From NCBI GenBank assembly GCA_036435485.1, contig CM071599.1, forward strand, positions 11,992,803-12,056,802: 64,000 nucleotides of DNA, given 5' to 3'. A program made the position numbers and the translations under genes. Positions 1 through 13,300 of the stretch are shown piece after piece. The notes under the pieces were generated by a model. The model made no database searches and was not told the DNA's origin. It saw only the letters and a program-made list of their open reading frames with translations. Source of the DNA: Saposhnikovia divaricata. Its lineage: Eukaryota; Streptophyta; Magnoliopsida; Apiales; Apiaceae. Each line of letters opens with the position of its first letter. The stretch's first letter is position 1.

Positions 1-318
1 ATGACTAATAAATCGTATACGAAGTCTAAAAATTTAAATTTATATTTTAATTGACCATTTTTAAATAAGTTTTTTAATATCTTTTTGCAAATATATATTT
101 AGGAGAAAACAAAAAAAGCTAGAGAAAACAAAAGCAAAAAAAAATAAAAAAATAAAAAGAAGTTGAAACACCCAAACGCCACTTTAAGTGGCGTGGAACT
201 TTGAAAACCAAATATTACCTAGCATTTTTACCAAACAAAACAAAAAAAAAATCTCAAACGCTAAATGCAATAGCGTTTTGCAAAAAACAAAAAAAAAAAA
301 TCAAAACGTTATATTAGA
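1..318. other. Intergenic A-rich sequence left of the first element
   Basis: No coding region is visible. The stretch has A-rich runs and three short inverted repeats in a row: a CGCCACTT/AAGTGGCG hairpin near 177-193, an AACGCTA/TAGCGTT hairpin near 258-280, and a CGTTATA/TATAACG pair. The last pair is formed only because the LTR element at 324 starts with TATAACG. Its relation to any known repeat family is unknown. Confidence 0.6.
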
Positions 319-1310
319 GTGTGTATAACGATCTAGAAAATTTCGATTTTTAACAATATTTATTTATTATAAATTCTAAATTATATTATGTGAATATTGT
401 TGTAAAGGTGAAATGTGTGTGAGATGATGTTTATGTGATTATTTGATGATTTTGGTAAGCTGTGAAGATTTGTGTATTTTTTTTTTTATTTTTGAGGATT
501 TAAATATATTTAAATCATGCATTTTTGATCCTCTGTAAATTTTATAAAATTATCGGAGGAATTAAAAATCACGAAATCTTTTGTAATATTATCTTTATAA
601 TATTATTTAGTTTTTAAAATGGTTGGGTAAATTGATTTGGATGTTTCGGTATTTTTAAAATGATTTTTAGAGTTTTATTGTATTTAAAAAATCAAAACTT
701 TGAAAATTCATATTTAATTCATTTTTGATCCGAAAAATATTTTAAAAATATGTGTGTGCTCGTAATTTTAAATTCCTTATTTTAAAAATGAAAAGTGTAA
801 TTTTATTTAATATTTTATTTAATATTTTATTTAATTGGATTTAATATGGTCGATTATTAGTTTTAAAGTGAATCAGTAATGTTTTAATTGGGTAGGAATC
901 AGGGAAGTAGTGATATAAGGGAATTGGGCCTAAGCCCATTAGTTACAAAAACAGAGCCCAACAGAGAAGCTTCAAGAACAGTCTAGAAAAAGAAAAAAAA
1001 ACGCAGTGAAGGAATAAAGAAGGAAAAAAAACGGGAAGAAGAAATTGTGAGAGATTGAAGAAAGATTGAGAGAAAGAAGAGATTGGGGGTTGGTGATATA
1101 TATATATATATATGTATGTATGTATATGTATGTATGTATGTATATATCCATGTGTGTATATGTGAGGGAGAGGTGTGTATGGAGGAGGGGGAGGTCGCGG
1201 TTGAGGAGCTAAGGGGGGACCCACCGCGCGGCGGCAGCAACCAGCGGTGGTGGTGGCTGGCTGGGGTGGGCGAAGCCGCAGTCCAATGGTGGGAATTGCA
1301 GCAGCGAAAA

Positions 1311-1317
1311 TGAGAGA

Positions 1318-1361
<44 letters not shown>
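1311..1361. repeat. (GA)n microsatellite in left LTR
   Basis: About 50 bp of GA repeat. The homologous tract in the right LTR (10223-10308) is about 86 bp, so it has changed length since insertion. Confidence 0.9.
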
Positions 1362-1365
<4 letters not shown>

Positions 1366-3020
1366 TGCAGGGAATCGATGATTTCGGAAGGTATAATTTC
1401 ATTTTTTTCCCATTTAATTTTCGTATTTAATTAATTGTGATTTCGATTTATTGCGTAAATTGTTAATTGTAGTAATTTAATTAGTTAAGTATTTTATTTA
1501 GATTGATATTTGTAGATTATGAATATTGTTTGAATTTCGTGATTTAATTCGGAGAGTGTAGTGGATTACTATTGTTAGTTGCTAGTTATAATTATTGAGT
1601 TTAATTGTGAATTTGATATATGCTCGGTCTTAATGATTGTTAAATTGTCGGTTGTTAATTATAATTATTGGAATTATATATAGTGGTCTTGTGGATATTT
1701 GGGGATCTTGATGATTTTGAATTGTAATTGTGATTTAGATAGTAATTGTGAGTTAAGTGTATTAATTTTAGTAATTACACTAATGTTGTAAATTATAAAT
1801 ATGGTTGTAATTCCGAAAGTTAAATCGGAAAGTTTGTTGGTAATCTTAATTGTTGAGAAATGATGTGAGTCCGATATGTGGTTAAATGACTTTTAGTTAC
1901 TATTTATCATTTGTCGTATAATGTTGGAGTTTATATGAATTTGCTAATAGTAAATGGTTTTATTAATTATGAATGTGTTATGTTATGTGTTTATCTGCGA
2001 GGAGTTGTAATGAGATCACGAGTCTTAAATGTCAATATTTAACGACTTGTGTAATTCTCTTCAACTAGTTCCTCGGGCTTAAGAATATCCATGATCAACT
2101 ATCACGAGTATAATTAATATACTTAAGTGATGTAATCATTGATATAGCGTAAGTAATAGTTAGTGGTAGGGGTTGTTCCCTAGGGCTTACGAACATCAAT
2201 GATTGATTGTCACGTGTATCATTAAAATGCGTGAGAAATACGATCATTGGTATAGCGTAAGTAATAGTGTAATGTAAATTATTATGTGTTATGTGCCGCA
2301 TGTCAGGGCGGTTACTTTTCATAAATTCTTTACTTTTGCGTTGCTGCAAGTTGAGGCAGCTTTATTTTTGCAAAAACAGGGTTGAATTGTATTTGAGGGG
2401 CTGTGCCCATAGTCCGATAAACGAATACTTCATGCCGAAATTTTCTAAAAATCCCCTGCAAATCTACTTAAAAGTATATTTAAGTTATTTGATTTCAATG
2501 TTTGGAAGTATGTTATGATTTCTAAGGATTTAATTATATGTGGCGATGAATTATTTTGAGAATATATATCGTGGTTTTAATTATTAAGTGGTTGTATTGT
2601 TTTGAAATGGTTATGTGATGTGTTTATGTGACTTAGTTGAGTATAGTAAGACTATTATGTGAATATGAATGCGTATGTCTATATGTATTGTATATGTAAG
2701 CGTTAGAGGATGCGCATGGGTAGAATAGAGCCAACGATAAGGTTTTACTTGAATTAGTACTGAAACTGTATTTGACATTGTAAAGGTTCGAGTAGGAGAC
2801 TTGGCTAAGAGCAGTGCGGGTAAGCGGAAAGTCAAACAGAGGAATAATTATCAAGTCAACGGGTGTGCTGGCGTGGAGTTAGTGAAGTATGAAAGAAAGA
2901 TAGAAGTAGAGCCGAGTAAGAAGACCAACACGAAAGTGTGGAGACTAGCTAGAAGTTGAGTTAGAGATCCATGATTAGGATCGAGAACTCCGTAAGTTGA
3001 GGCAAGTGTTTGCTCTTCAC

Positions 3021-3702
3021 TTATATTTCAAGTGATGGTTTGGCCACGTTCGTGTTGAGATGGTTTGGCCACGTTCGTAGGAGGCGGCCGGAAGCCCCAG
3101 TGCGTAGGGTCGAGAGTCTTTCGGTTGTTGGGGTGAGGAGGAGAGGCAGACCGAGGAGGTCTTGGGAAGAACAGCTTAAGTTGGATTTGAAGGCTTTGAA
3201 CCTAAGTGGGTCCATGACCGCTGACAGAGGTTCGTGGAGGTGCCAAATCAGAGTGATGGACTCTCTTCTAGGGGACGGCTCTGTAGTGGAGTACCTCAGA
3301 GTTGGGTTGTCACGGATGACCATATCATAGGAGTCTGGCTTTGTCAGGTATCTTGTCCATTTTTTATTTATTATTTTCACTATCATATTTTTCCCGGTTG
3401 TGCAGGTGCAGGTGCAGGGAGCTTAGCTTGGTGGTATCCAGGGGCATGGTAGGTAAGTCCCGTGTGGAGAAAGCCATGGGCTCAGGTATTGCTATGAACG
3501 TTTTCGCATGTCCTTTAGATTCCTTTGTTTATTTCACACACCATATTTGCTGTGCACATAGCCGAGGGTCTTCACGGAAACAGCCTCCCTACCCTAAAAA
3601 GTGGGGGCATGGTCTGCGTACAACCTACCCTCCCCAGACCCTGCTCTGAGCGGGATATACTGGGTATGTTTGGTTTGGTTTGGTTTTATATTTCAAGTGA
3701 TG
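3021..3702 (+). mobile_element. 5'-truncated RTE-type LINE insertion inside the left LTR
   Basis: An insertion of about 650 bp is present only in the left LTR and is flanked by a 17-bp target-site duplication (3021-3037 and 3686-3702). The right LTR keeps the empty site near 11970-11990. The 5' part encodes the end of a non-LTR reverse transcriptase ORF: RWFGHVRRRRPEAPVRR at about 3058-3108, then a GRPRRSWEEQLKLDLKAL-type tail, both typical of plant RTE LINEs. The 3' end carries the GGGGGCATGGTCTGCGTACA and CCCTCCCCAGACCCTGCTC blocks and a TTTGG-repeat tail (3668-3685), as in plant RTE/Au-type elements. It is far too short to be active. Confidence 0.85.
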
Positions 3703-5498
3703 CAATTCATTCTTTTTGTCGTGCAATGTAGTTTTGTCAAATGTGTTTAGAAAATGACATACTTCCCAGTTAGCATGGAAATGTTTATTTTCCCTACCCC
3801 TAATTCGAATACCAAGTTTTTAAAAGAACCTTAAATATAATCTTTCCCGCTTAAATACTTTACTCAAGCTATGACATTGGATTCCTCAACTAAATACTAT
3901 TTATTTTATTTTCTTCAAAAATGTTTAAAAGACGTTCTAAATAGAGAGAATCCAAGTTTAAAATTTCCACGAATACCTGTTAATAAAATTCTTGATTTTT
4001 CACATAATTTCTCCAGTGGACCCTTTATGAAAATGTTTCCTTCAAACTGATTTGTGACTAACTATCCTGAAATTATTTTACAAATAATCGTTTAAACTAC
4101 TTTAATCGTTTATGTCAGCTAAGCCTTGCAATGTGTTGAAAATTTTCTTAAAATCATATGGCTTGCCTATGTCCTCGCTCTAGCGTAGAATTTCATATGT
4201 TGATAATCTGGTTGCAAGTTATATCTCTTATCGTTACCCAAGTCGATTTACTCTTTAACCAAGTTAATTACAATGTTCCTCAATACTCATATCTATCTTG
4301 TCGATACCTATTCGAATTGTCATTCTTTATATTCCCCACCCTAGTTGGTGTCGAACTTGTCGATATCTTTTAAAAATCTTGATTGTTCGTTTGCTCCCTG
4401 TAGTGTATCGAACTTGTCGATACCAAGTGAAGTTGTTTCTTATTAACTCTTAATCTTGAGTTATTATTCTGGACGTGAGTTTCCAGTTGTTTAGAGATCA
4501 AAGGTTGTCGATTGTCCCGACACCTAGTGTGGATGATTTAGAATTGGAAATGTTTTTAAATGTGGCCCTTGGGGCGTAAAACCCTTCGGGGTGGGACCTT
4601 ATTATGGTCGGAAGTTAAGGCCAGTGTGAGCCATGGATCCAATTAAGGACATTGCTGTGCGCGTTTGTCCTAGGACATTGCTGTGTGCGTTTGTCCGGGG
4701 TTAGTGCTGACTGATCAACAGCCTAACCTTGATGTTTTTATGTAAAATAAATAAAAATTCCAATTCTAGTATGTACTCTGAGACTGTGATGTCTAATTCT
4801 TGACTCCTTGGAAGTCAGCTTTGATAAAATTTTGATATCAGAACTTTCATCAGTTCTAGTTTCCGTTGCTCTTTATTAATGATGAATTGTTGGCCCTCGT
4901 GGCAATCTAAAAGTTGATCTCACTGAGTCTTTCAAATAATGAGATGAAACTCCTTTTGTTTATCAGAACTGTCAACGTTTATTTTAAAATTTGCTATCAC
5001 TATTGCACTTGCTGAGCATTGTTGGCTCACTCTTGTTTCTGTTTATTTTTTCCAGTTGTTAAAGATGATCAGAGGAACTAGTGATCAGTTGGTATTGCTC
5101 TATAGGCAGTCGAGGAGACGTTCGGGTACAGATTCTCATTGGTTAGTGGTTGGGAACTAGTCAAGGTTGAATATCTAGTTAGACGGTGACCTTATTTATT
5201 CACAGAAATTGTATATCATTTTATTCGGATTCGGGTTGTAATAGTTAATTAGTAGTTGTTTCATACTGTGACCTGTGGGCGGTCTTGGTTGGTTAGAATT
5301 TATATTTCCTTATGATTTTGTCAATATTATGTGGTGAGCAGATTTGGATACAGTTGGATTAGTTTTGTTGATTTGGACAGGTGGTTAATCATATTTATGA
5401 ATACATCATGTCAAAATTTTCTGAAATTTCCCTGTAAAATATTTATTTACTTATAAAAAGCCTGTATACTGATATAGTAAAGTGAGGGTGTTACAATT

Positions 5499-5510
5499 TG
5501 GTATCAAAGC
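5499..5510 (+). other. Primer binding site, tRNA-iMet type (LARD-like element)
   Basis: TGGTATCAAAGC lies 3 nt after the end of the left LTR. It matches the usual plant initiator-Met PBS with one change. Confidence 0.8.
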
Positions 5511-8500
5511 TACAGGTCACAGTCACTGAAACAATTAGGTGGGAAATTTGGGATAGAGTAATAGAAAGATTAGGGTGTGTGTATAAGATAGATGTCGGGT
5601 AGAATGACTTAGGATAAGGATTGCGAAAGGATACTTCGGCAAGCGTTGCGACGTTGAGTGGTCTTTCGGCATATCGTTTAAGTAGAAGTTCGAATCGTTT
5701 AAGGATTGGGCTATGAGCGAAACAGCGAACCCGAAGTGGCATAAGCTAAGTGGGCAGTTGAAGCTATCAGTTTGGGGGATGTTATCTCGAGAATTTTTGC
5801 GTAGAGTCTAGAACTTTCAACGATATTAGTTTCGATGCGAACGTTTCGGAGATGGTATGAGAAGGTTAAGAATGCGAAGTGGGAAGCGATTATATGCAAG
5901 AATTGGAAGTTGAGCGTAGTTGTGTATCCTTAATCGTCGATCATTCAAATTCATTGCTTAAGAAATTTCTTATTCTTTCTTTGAATTATCGTCCTAAGTT
6001 AATTCCCGGTTGGTATCGTTGCTGAGGCATTCGTTGTCCAGTGATGGTTCAAAAATCGAGAATGAATTGAGATCTTCTTATTTATTCAACTCATTATGGT
6101 CAGGCCGGTTTGGCAGCTAAGTATAGTAGTGCTTAGTCGACAAGAGTGAGATTATGAATAATTAAGAATTTCTTGAATGTTTGCTTGATCAATCGTTGAA
6201 GTATCTATTGAAAAGTCTTTTATACATCAAATGATGACGAGTTTGGTATGTCAGTTTTATTCGAATTCAATTCCGTTCTTTTAGAAATATCTATATCTTT
6301 CAAAGGATAATTGATCCAACTGTACTTGAAAATTTTTGAAACTCTTGAATCCCTTCCATATTCATGAATACTTGATTTCTTTTTCTCTATTCCAGCTGAG
6401 ATGAACAACCTATACAGATAGGGGATTCAGGGACATTTTATCTTTGTGATAGAAGTCCGGTGGGACGCCACTGATTGTGTTTGTCACGAAAGTACTAAGG
6501 ACTGGCCATCTTTATGTACTGTGGTGGTTAACCAAGTGACAAATGCAACCTGAAAATAGTTCAAAAGATCATATTGATCTCTCGGTTAAATTCATTTATA
6601 AAAGTTTTATCAAATAAACCCAGTGTATATTCGTACTTGATGCCCCATTCATTTTATTGATTTTCTTTGTCAGAAATTCGATACTTTCACAAATTCTTAG
6701 TGATGAAGAGATGCGAAGATAGATGTGACGACGTCTTGAATGATTAAAACTATAACTGCATTGACGAAGAAGTGGTGATGCGAGTTTAAGAATTTGGTGA
6801 TTAAGACAAATATGTCATGTCAAGTTGGAATATTTATTGGATCGATGAAACATGGACAAGATTTGTGGCTAATGAGAATTGAACAAAGGAAAAAGGGACA
6901 GTAAAGAAAAGCACATGATTATAGATACGGTTAAAGGATGAAAAGAAAACGGTGATGAGAATGTTGGGTATGAGATGTACAATGCTGAAGAAAGATTGTT
7001 TTGGACATCTATTGAAGGGCAAAGACAGTAGACAAAATCTTATAAGATTTTGAATGTTGGAGCTGTTGTTGAACATAATATGTTAGAAACAAGAAGGATG
7101 ACTTGGATAGGGCAGAGTGAAGCGAAACAGAATAATGGGTTGTAAGAATTATCAAGAAGAATCAGGACTGAATGAGGGATAAGGTGAATGTGTGGAGTAA
7201 ATAACTTATGCGGGCCAATTTGAAGAAAGTCATGATTATCAAGGATGATGGAAAGTTGACCAAGATGGAATAAAATGTCAATAAGGAGGAAGGCAGAGAA
7301 ACCAGCAAGTTTCCAGGAGTGAGTAAATAGCAGATGTATAAAATTCAATGAAGAAAAGAATGTAGAATCCCGACGATGTGGAGTTAGAAGAGAAAGGGCA
7401 CTATAGTTGCCTATAGAATGAGAATTAGCAGAAATTAATGAGATCCCATGATCAGAAAATAAGATTTCGGGAGAAAATTCCTAGAGATTTTATTAAGATA
7501 AATGTGGGAAGTTGTGGCTGTAACCAGAAAGGCAGTGTAGTGACAAGTAGCAGCGTCATGAAGAGAATGGGAGGATCGCATTTATGATTATTAAGAATCA
7601 TGAAATTCAATACGATTATGAAGAAAGTTGGCAGGAACTGGATGGTGATAACGGTAAGAGGAGTTGAGGATGAATCAGGATTTGATTTATTTAAAAATAA
7701 CGAAGTATGAACTAATTGCAAGGATAAGAATGAGACGTTGATATTCTTAAGATGTAAAGGCGATGTTTGAGGTGGAAAGTAGACATAGAGGTCTGTACGA
7801 TTGAGCAAATCAAGAAGTGTTATACAAAGGAAATAAAGTTGTTTTGTATAAGGAGATATCAAAAAGGAGACAATTAAGTCAAAGCATATTCCAATGAATA
7901 AGATTTCAAACGACATTCAGACAAAGAATTTAATATAATCGTAGATCACATATCAAGATGATCAAAGACTTATGAAGCGTATGCAAATTAATCGAGAGCG
8001 ATTTTAAGAGTTTCCAAGAAAATGAAGAAAATTTGGCACAAGGATCTTAATGTGAATTTCGAAAGTCATGATTTTGTGATTAATGTGAGTGGTGTTAAAT
8101 GTTGAAAATGTGGCGTGTAAAGTTGAATTCAGAAACTTGTCAAGTATTCCAAAGCTGTGAGTTGAAAGTTGATGTCAGGAGATGCAGAATAGTGTACTGC
8201 GAATAAGAGATATTTATGATTTAAGGAAAATGGTGATCAATTCGGAATGGTTACGTGATAAAACAATGAGATGAAGGATGGATAGAAGTTTTCGATTATT
8301 CCCTTCTCAAGTAACATTGCACGCTGAGGAAGATTTCGTTTTGGGGTATGTGAAAAAGTGATGATGCATGTTAAGTGGAAGAATCATGTTGATAAAAACG
8401 AGAGCTTGTTAAGAATTGATTCATGATTAATATCGAATAAGGTTGTGACCTCAGAAGAATTGATATTATAGATTGAACTCATTTTAACTTTGTTTTGGTA

Positions 8501-9242
8501 TTGAGTGAAGTCACAGTCAAGGTGACGAGTATGTTAGTTATCAAGAGCTGTAAATGATCAAGGCTATACTTCAAAAGACTTAGCAAACCGAAGTATTTTA
8601 TAAAAGTGAAAATCGAGTTGTTAATTGAATTATGCCATCTGAAGACGTGTGTGGTTAGTTATAAAAAATTCGATTGCAAGGATGCGACTGAGAATGGACG
8701 AAATGATATTAAGATTCTCGATTGGGTACTCGGTAAAAATATGGGACCAAAGACAGAAAGAAACTTTTTAATTATTCCCTTCTCGATTAACACAGTACTT
8801 GAAAAGTGGATTGGAAGCGATCGGAGGATTTCTTGAGATTCTTTTCTCGAAATTCTATTTGAAATCGTGTGGTTATAAGTAAAGCGTGGGGAACTATACC
8901 AAGCGTGGATCGTTATAAATAAAGGCAAATTGCACGGTCGTATTATTGCGAGGGGTTGGCGCGGTAATATAGTTTGACGCAGAGTATAGTTCATTATGCG
9001 GAAAAGACATATTGATTTTCGCGGAAAGTTATTCGTTCACGTGTGATGAACGTTAGAGATTCGAAAACCAAAGCTTAAGATTATTACGGGAATTGAAGGC
9101 TCATGGAAAGAGTTTATAAGAGTATGAGAGGTTGTGATGGAATCCTAGAGTTGAAAGTGCAACCTGGGAAGTGGAAGTAAGATGTTTAACGAGAATTGTT
9201 ACTCGTGTCCATAAGATTGATTCTGAGGACAGAATCCTATTA

Positions 9243-9254
9243 AGGGGGGAAGGA
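9243..9254 (+). other. Polypurine tract of LARD-like element
   Basis: AGGGGGGAAGGA immediately precedes the right LTR start TATAACG. Confidence 0.8.
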
Positions 9255-9987
9255 TATAACGACCTAGAAAATTTCGATTTTTAATAATATTTATTTATTA
9301 TAAATTCTAAATTATATTATGTGAATATTGTTGTAAGGGTGAAATGTGTGTGAGATGCTGTTTATGTGATTATTTGATGATTTGGGTAAGTTGTGAAGAT
9401 TGGTGTATTTTTATTTTATTTTTGAGGATTTAAATATATTTAAATCATGCATTTTTTATCCTCTGTAAATTTTATAAAATTATCGGAGGAATTAAAAATC
9501 AAGAAATCTTTTGTAATATTATCTTTATAATATTATTTAGTTTTTAAAATGGTTGGGTAAATTGATTTGGATGTTTCGGTATTTTTAAAATGATTTTTAG
9601 AGTTTTATTGTATTTAAAGGATCAAAACTTTGAAAATTCATATTTAATTCATTTTTTATCTGAAAAATATTTTAAAAATATGTGTGTGCTCGTAATTTTA
9701 TATTCCTTATTTTAAAAATGAAAAGTGTAATTTTATATAATATTTTATTTAATTGGATTTAATATAGTCGATTATTAGTTTTAAAGCGAATCAGTAATGT
9801 TTTAATTGGGTAGGAATCAGGGAAGTAGTGATATAAGGGAATTGGGCCTAAGCCCATTAGTTACAAAAACAGAGCCCAGCAGAGAAGCTTCAAGAGCAGT
9901 CTAGAAAAAAAAACGCAGTAAAGGAAGAAAGAAGAAAAAAAACGGGAAGAAATTGAGAGAGATTGAAGAAAGAAGAGATTGGGGGTT

Positions 9988-9990
<3 letters not shown>

Positions 9991-10052
<62 letters not shown>
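9991..10052. repeat. (AT)n microsatellite in right LTR
   Basis: 62 bp of pure AT. The homologous left-LTR tract is a shorter AT run continuing into TATG repeats (1095-1150). Confidence 0.92.
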
Positions 10053-10054
<2 letters not shown>

Positions 10055-10213
10055 ATGGGTGTGTGTGTATATGTGAGGGAGAGGTGTGTATGGAGGAGGG
10101 GGAGGTCGCGGTTGAGCAGCTAAGGGGGGACCCACCGCGCGGCGGCAGCAACCAGCGGTGGCTGGCCGGGGTGGGCGAAGCCGCAGTCCAGTGGTGGGAA
10201 TTGCAGCAGCGAA

Positions 10214-10222
<9 letters not shown>

Positions 10223-10308
<86 letters not shown>
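10223..10308. repeat. (GA)n microsatellite in right LTR
   Basis: About 86 bp of GA repeat, longer than in the left LTR. Confidence 0.92.
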
Positions 10309-10312
<4 letters not shown>

Positions 10313-13300
10313 TGCGGGGAATCGATGAATTCGGAAGGTATAATTTCGTTTTTTTTTCCCATTTAATTTTCGTATTTAATTAATTGTGATTTCTATTTAT
10401 TGCGTAAATTGTTAATTGTAGTAATTTAATTAGTTAAGTATTGTATTTAGACTGATATTGTAGATTATGAATATTGTTTGAATTTCGTGATTTAATTCGG
10501 AGAGTGTAGTGGATTACTATTGTTAGTTGCTAGTTATAATTATTGAGTTTAATTGTGAATTTGATATATGCTCGGTCTTAATGATTGTTAAATTGTCGGT
10601 TGTTAATTATAATTATTGGAATTATATATAGTGGTTTTGTGGATATTTGGGGATCTTGATGATTTTGAATTGTAATTGTGATTTAGATAGTAATTGTGAG
10701 TTAAGTGTATTAATTTTAGTAATTACACTAATGTTGTAAATTATGAATATGGTTGTAATTCCGAAAGTTAAATCGAAAAGTTTGTTGGTAATCTTAATTG
10801 TTGAGAAATGATGTGAGTCCGATTTGTGGTTAAATGACTTTTAGTTACTATTTATCATTTGTCGTATAATGTTGGAGTTTATATGAATTTGCTAATAGTA
10901 AATGGTTTTATTAATTATGAATGTGTTATGTTATGTGTTTATATGCGAGGAGTTGTAACGAGATCACGAGTCTTAAATGTCAATATTTAACGACTTGTGT
11001 AATTCTCTTCAACTAGTTCCTCGGGCTTACGAATATCCATGATCAACTATCACGAGTATAATTAATATACTTAAATGATGTAATCATTGATATAGCGTAA
11101 GTAATAGTTAGTGCTAGGGGTTGTTCCCTAGGGCTTACGAACATCAATGATTGATTGTCACGTGTATCATTAAAATGCGTGAGAAATACGATCATTGGTG
11201 TAGCGTAAGTAGTATTGTATTGTAAATTATTATGTGTTATGTGCCGCATGTCAGGGCGGGTACTTTTCATAAATTGTTTACTTTTACGTTGCTGCAAGTT
11301 GAGGCAGCTTTATTTTTGCAAAAACAGGGTTGAATTGTATTTGAGGGGCTGTGCCCATAGTTCGATAAACGAATACTTCATGCCGAAATTTTCTAAAAAT
11401 CCCCTGCAAATCTATTTAAAAGTCTATTTAAATTATTTGATTTCAATGTTTGGAAGTATGTTATGATTTCTAAGGATTTAATTATATGTGGCGATGAATT
11501 ATTTCGAGAATATATATCGTGGTTTTAATTATTAAGTGGTTGTATTGTTTTGAAATGGTTATGTGATGTGTTTATGTGACTTAGTTGAGTATAGTAAGAC
11601 TATTATATGAATATGAATGCATATATCTATATGTATTGTATATGTAAGCGTTAGAGGATGCGCATGGGTAGAATAGAGCCAACGATAAGGTTTTACTTGA
11701 ATTAGTACTGAAACTGTATTTGACATTGTAAAGGTTCGAGTAGGAGACTTGGCTAAGAGCAGTGCGGGTAAGCGGAAAGTCAAACAGAGGAATAATTATC
11801 AAGTCAACGGGTGTGCTGGCGTGGAGTTAGTGAAGTATGAAAGAAAGATAGAAGTAGAGCCGAGTAAGAAGACCAGCACGAAAGTGTGGAGACTAGCGAG
11901 AAGTTGAGTTAGAGATCCATGATTAGGATCGAGAACTCCCTAAGTTGAGGCAAGTGTTTGCTCTTCACTTATCTTTCAAGTGATGCAATTCATTCTTTTT
12001 GTCGTGCAATGTAGTTTTGTCAAATGTGTTTAGAAAATGACATACTTCGCAGTTAGCATGGAAATGTTTATTTTCCCTACCCCTAATTCGAATACCAAGT
12101 TTTTAAAAGAACCTTAAATATAATCTTTCCCGCTTAAATACTTTACTCAAGCTATGACATTGGATTCCTCAACTGAATACTATTTATTTAATTTTCATCA
12201 AAAATGTTTAAAAGACGTTCTAAATAGAGAGAATCCAAGTTTAAAATTTCCACGAATACCTGTTAATGAAATTCTTGATTTTTCACATAATTTCTCGAGT
12301 GGACCCTTTATGAAAATGTTTCCTTCAAACTGATTTGCGACTAACTATCCTAAAATTATTTTACAAATAATCGTTTAAACTACTTTTATCGTTTATGTCA
12401 GCTAAGCCGTGCAATGTGTTGAAAATTTTCTTAAAAGCATAGGGCTTGCCTATGTCCTCGCTCTCGCGTAGAATTTCATATGTTGATAATCTGGTTGCAA
12501 GTTATATCTCTTATCGTTACCCAAGTCGATTTACTCTTTAACCAAGTTAATGACAATGTTCCTCAATACTCATATCTATCTTGTCGATACCTATTCTAAT
12601 TGTCATTCTTTATATTCCCCACCCTAGTTGGTGTCGAACTTGTCGATATCTTTTAAAAATCTTGATTGTTCGTTTGCTCCCTGTAGTGTATCGAACTTGT
12701 CGATACCAAGTGAAGTTTTTTCTTATTAACTCTTAATCTTGAGTTATTATTCTGGACGTGAGTTTCCAGTTGTTTAGAGATCAAAGGTTGTCGATTGTCC
12801 CGACACCTAGTGTGGATGATTTAGAATTGGAAATGTTTTTAAATGTGGCCCTTGGGGCGTAAAACCCTTCGGGGTGGGACCTTATTATGGTCCGAAGTTA
12901 AGGCCAATGTGAGCCATGGATCCAATTAAGGACATTGCTGTGCGCGTTTGTCCTAGGACATTGCTGTGTGCGTTTGTCCGGGGTTAGTGCTGACGTATCG
13001 ACAGCCTAACCTTGATGTTTTTATGTAAAATAAATAAAAATTCCAATTCTAGTCTGTACTCTGAGACTGTGATGTCTAATTCTTGACTCCTTGGAAGTCA
13101 GCTTTGATAAAATTTTGATATCAGAACTTTCATCAGTTCTAGTTTCAGTTGCTCTTTATTAATGATGAATTGTTGGCCCTCGTGGCAATCTAAAAGTTGA
13201 TCTCACTGAGTCTTTCAAATAATGAGATGAAACTCCTTTTGTTTATCAGAATTGTCAACGTTTATTTTAAAAATTGCTATCACTATTGCACTTGCTGAGC

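Larger units (their letters stand above)
324..5495 (+). repeat. 5' LTR of LARD-like element (5.17 kb, contains a LINE)
   Basis: It matches 9255-13778 along its whole length, apart from a LINE insertion at 3038-3702 and microsatellite length changes. It contains a GC-rich island (about 1160-1310) between an AT/TATG microsatellite (1095-1150) and a GA microsatellite (1311-1361). It also has a degenerate tandem pair of about 110 bp at 2064-2270, repeated GTCGATACC-type words around 4290-4435, and a 26-bp tandem duplication at 4648-4697. Short ORFs here are microsatellite or frame artefacts. Confidence 0.88.
5496..9254 (+). other. Non-coding interior of the LARD-like element
   Basis: 3.76 kb with stops in all frames. 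The longest open stretches (for example minus strand 7452-7916) have low-complexity, hydrophobic translations typical of the reverse of purine-rich DNA. The plus strand is rich in GAAGAA and GATGA words. I see no zinc knuckle, DSGA/DNGAS protease, YVDD or integrase motif. Structural (packaging) RNA is the role proposed for such interiors in LARDs; nothing here proves it. Confidence 0.65.

Noticed and set aside
943..1402. Several overlapping open frames on both strands
   Set aside because: Translations of GA and AT microsatellites (SLSLSL, IYIYIY); repeated in the right LTR at 9861-10362. Not genes.
3021..3386. 121-codon minus-strand open frame
   Set aside because: Antisense shadow of the LINE fragment, whose plus strand carries the recognisable protein.
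7452..7916. 154-codon minus-strand open frame in the LARD-like interior
   Set aside because: Hydrophobic, Ser/Thr/Ile/Leu-rich low-complexity product of purine-rich DNA on the other strand; no domain.
5496..9254. Hidden decayed chromovirus gag-pol in the LARD-like interior
   Set aside because: I looked for zinc knuckle, protease, YVDD and integrase motifs by eye and found none; a translated search would settle it.
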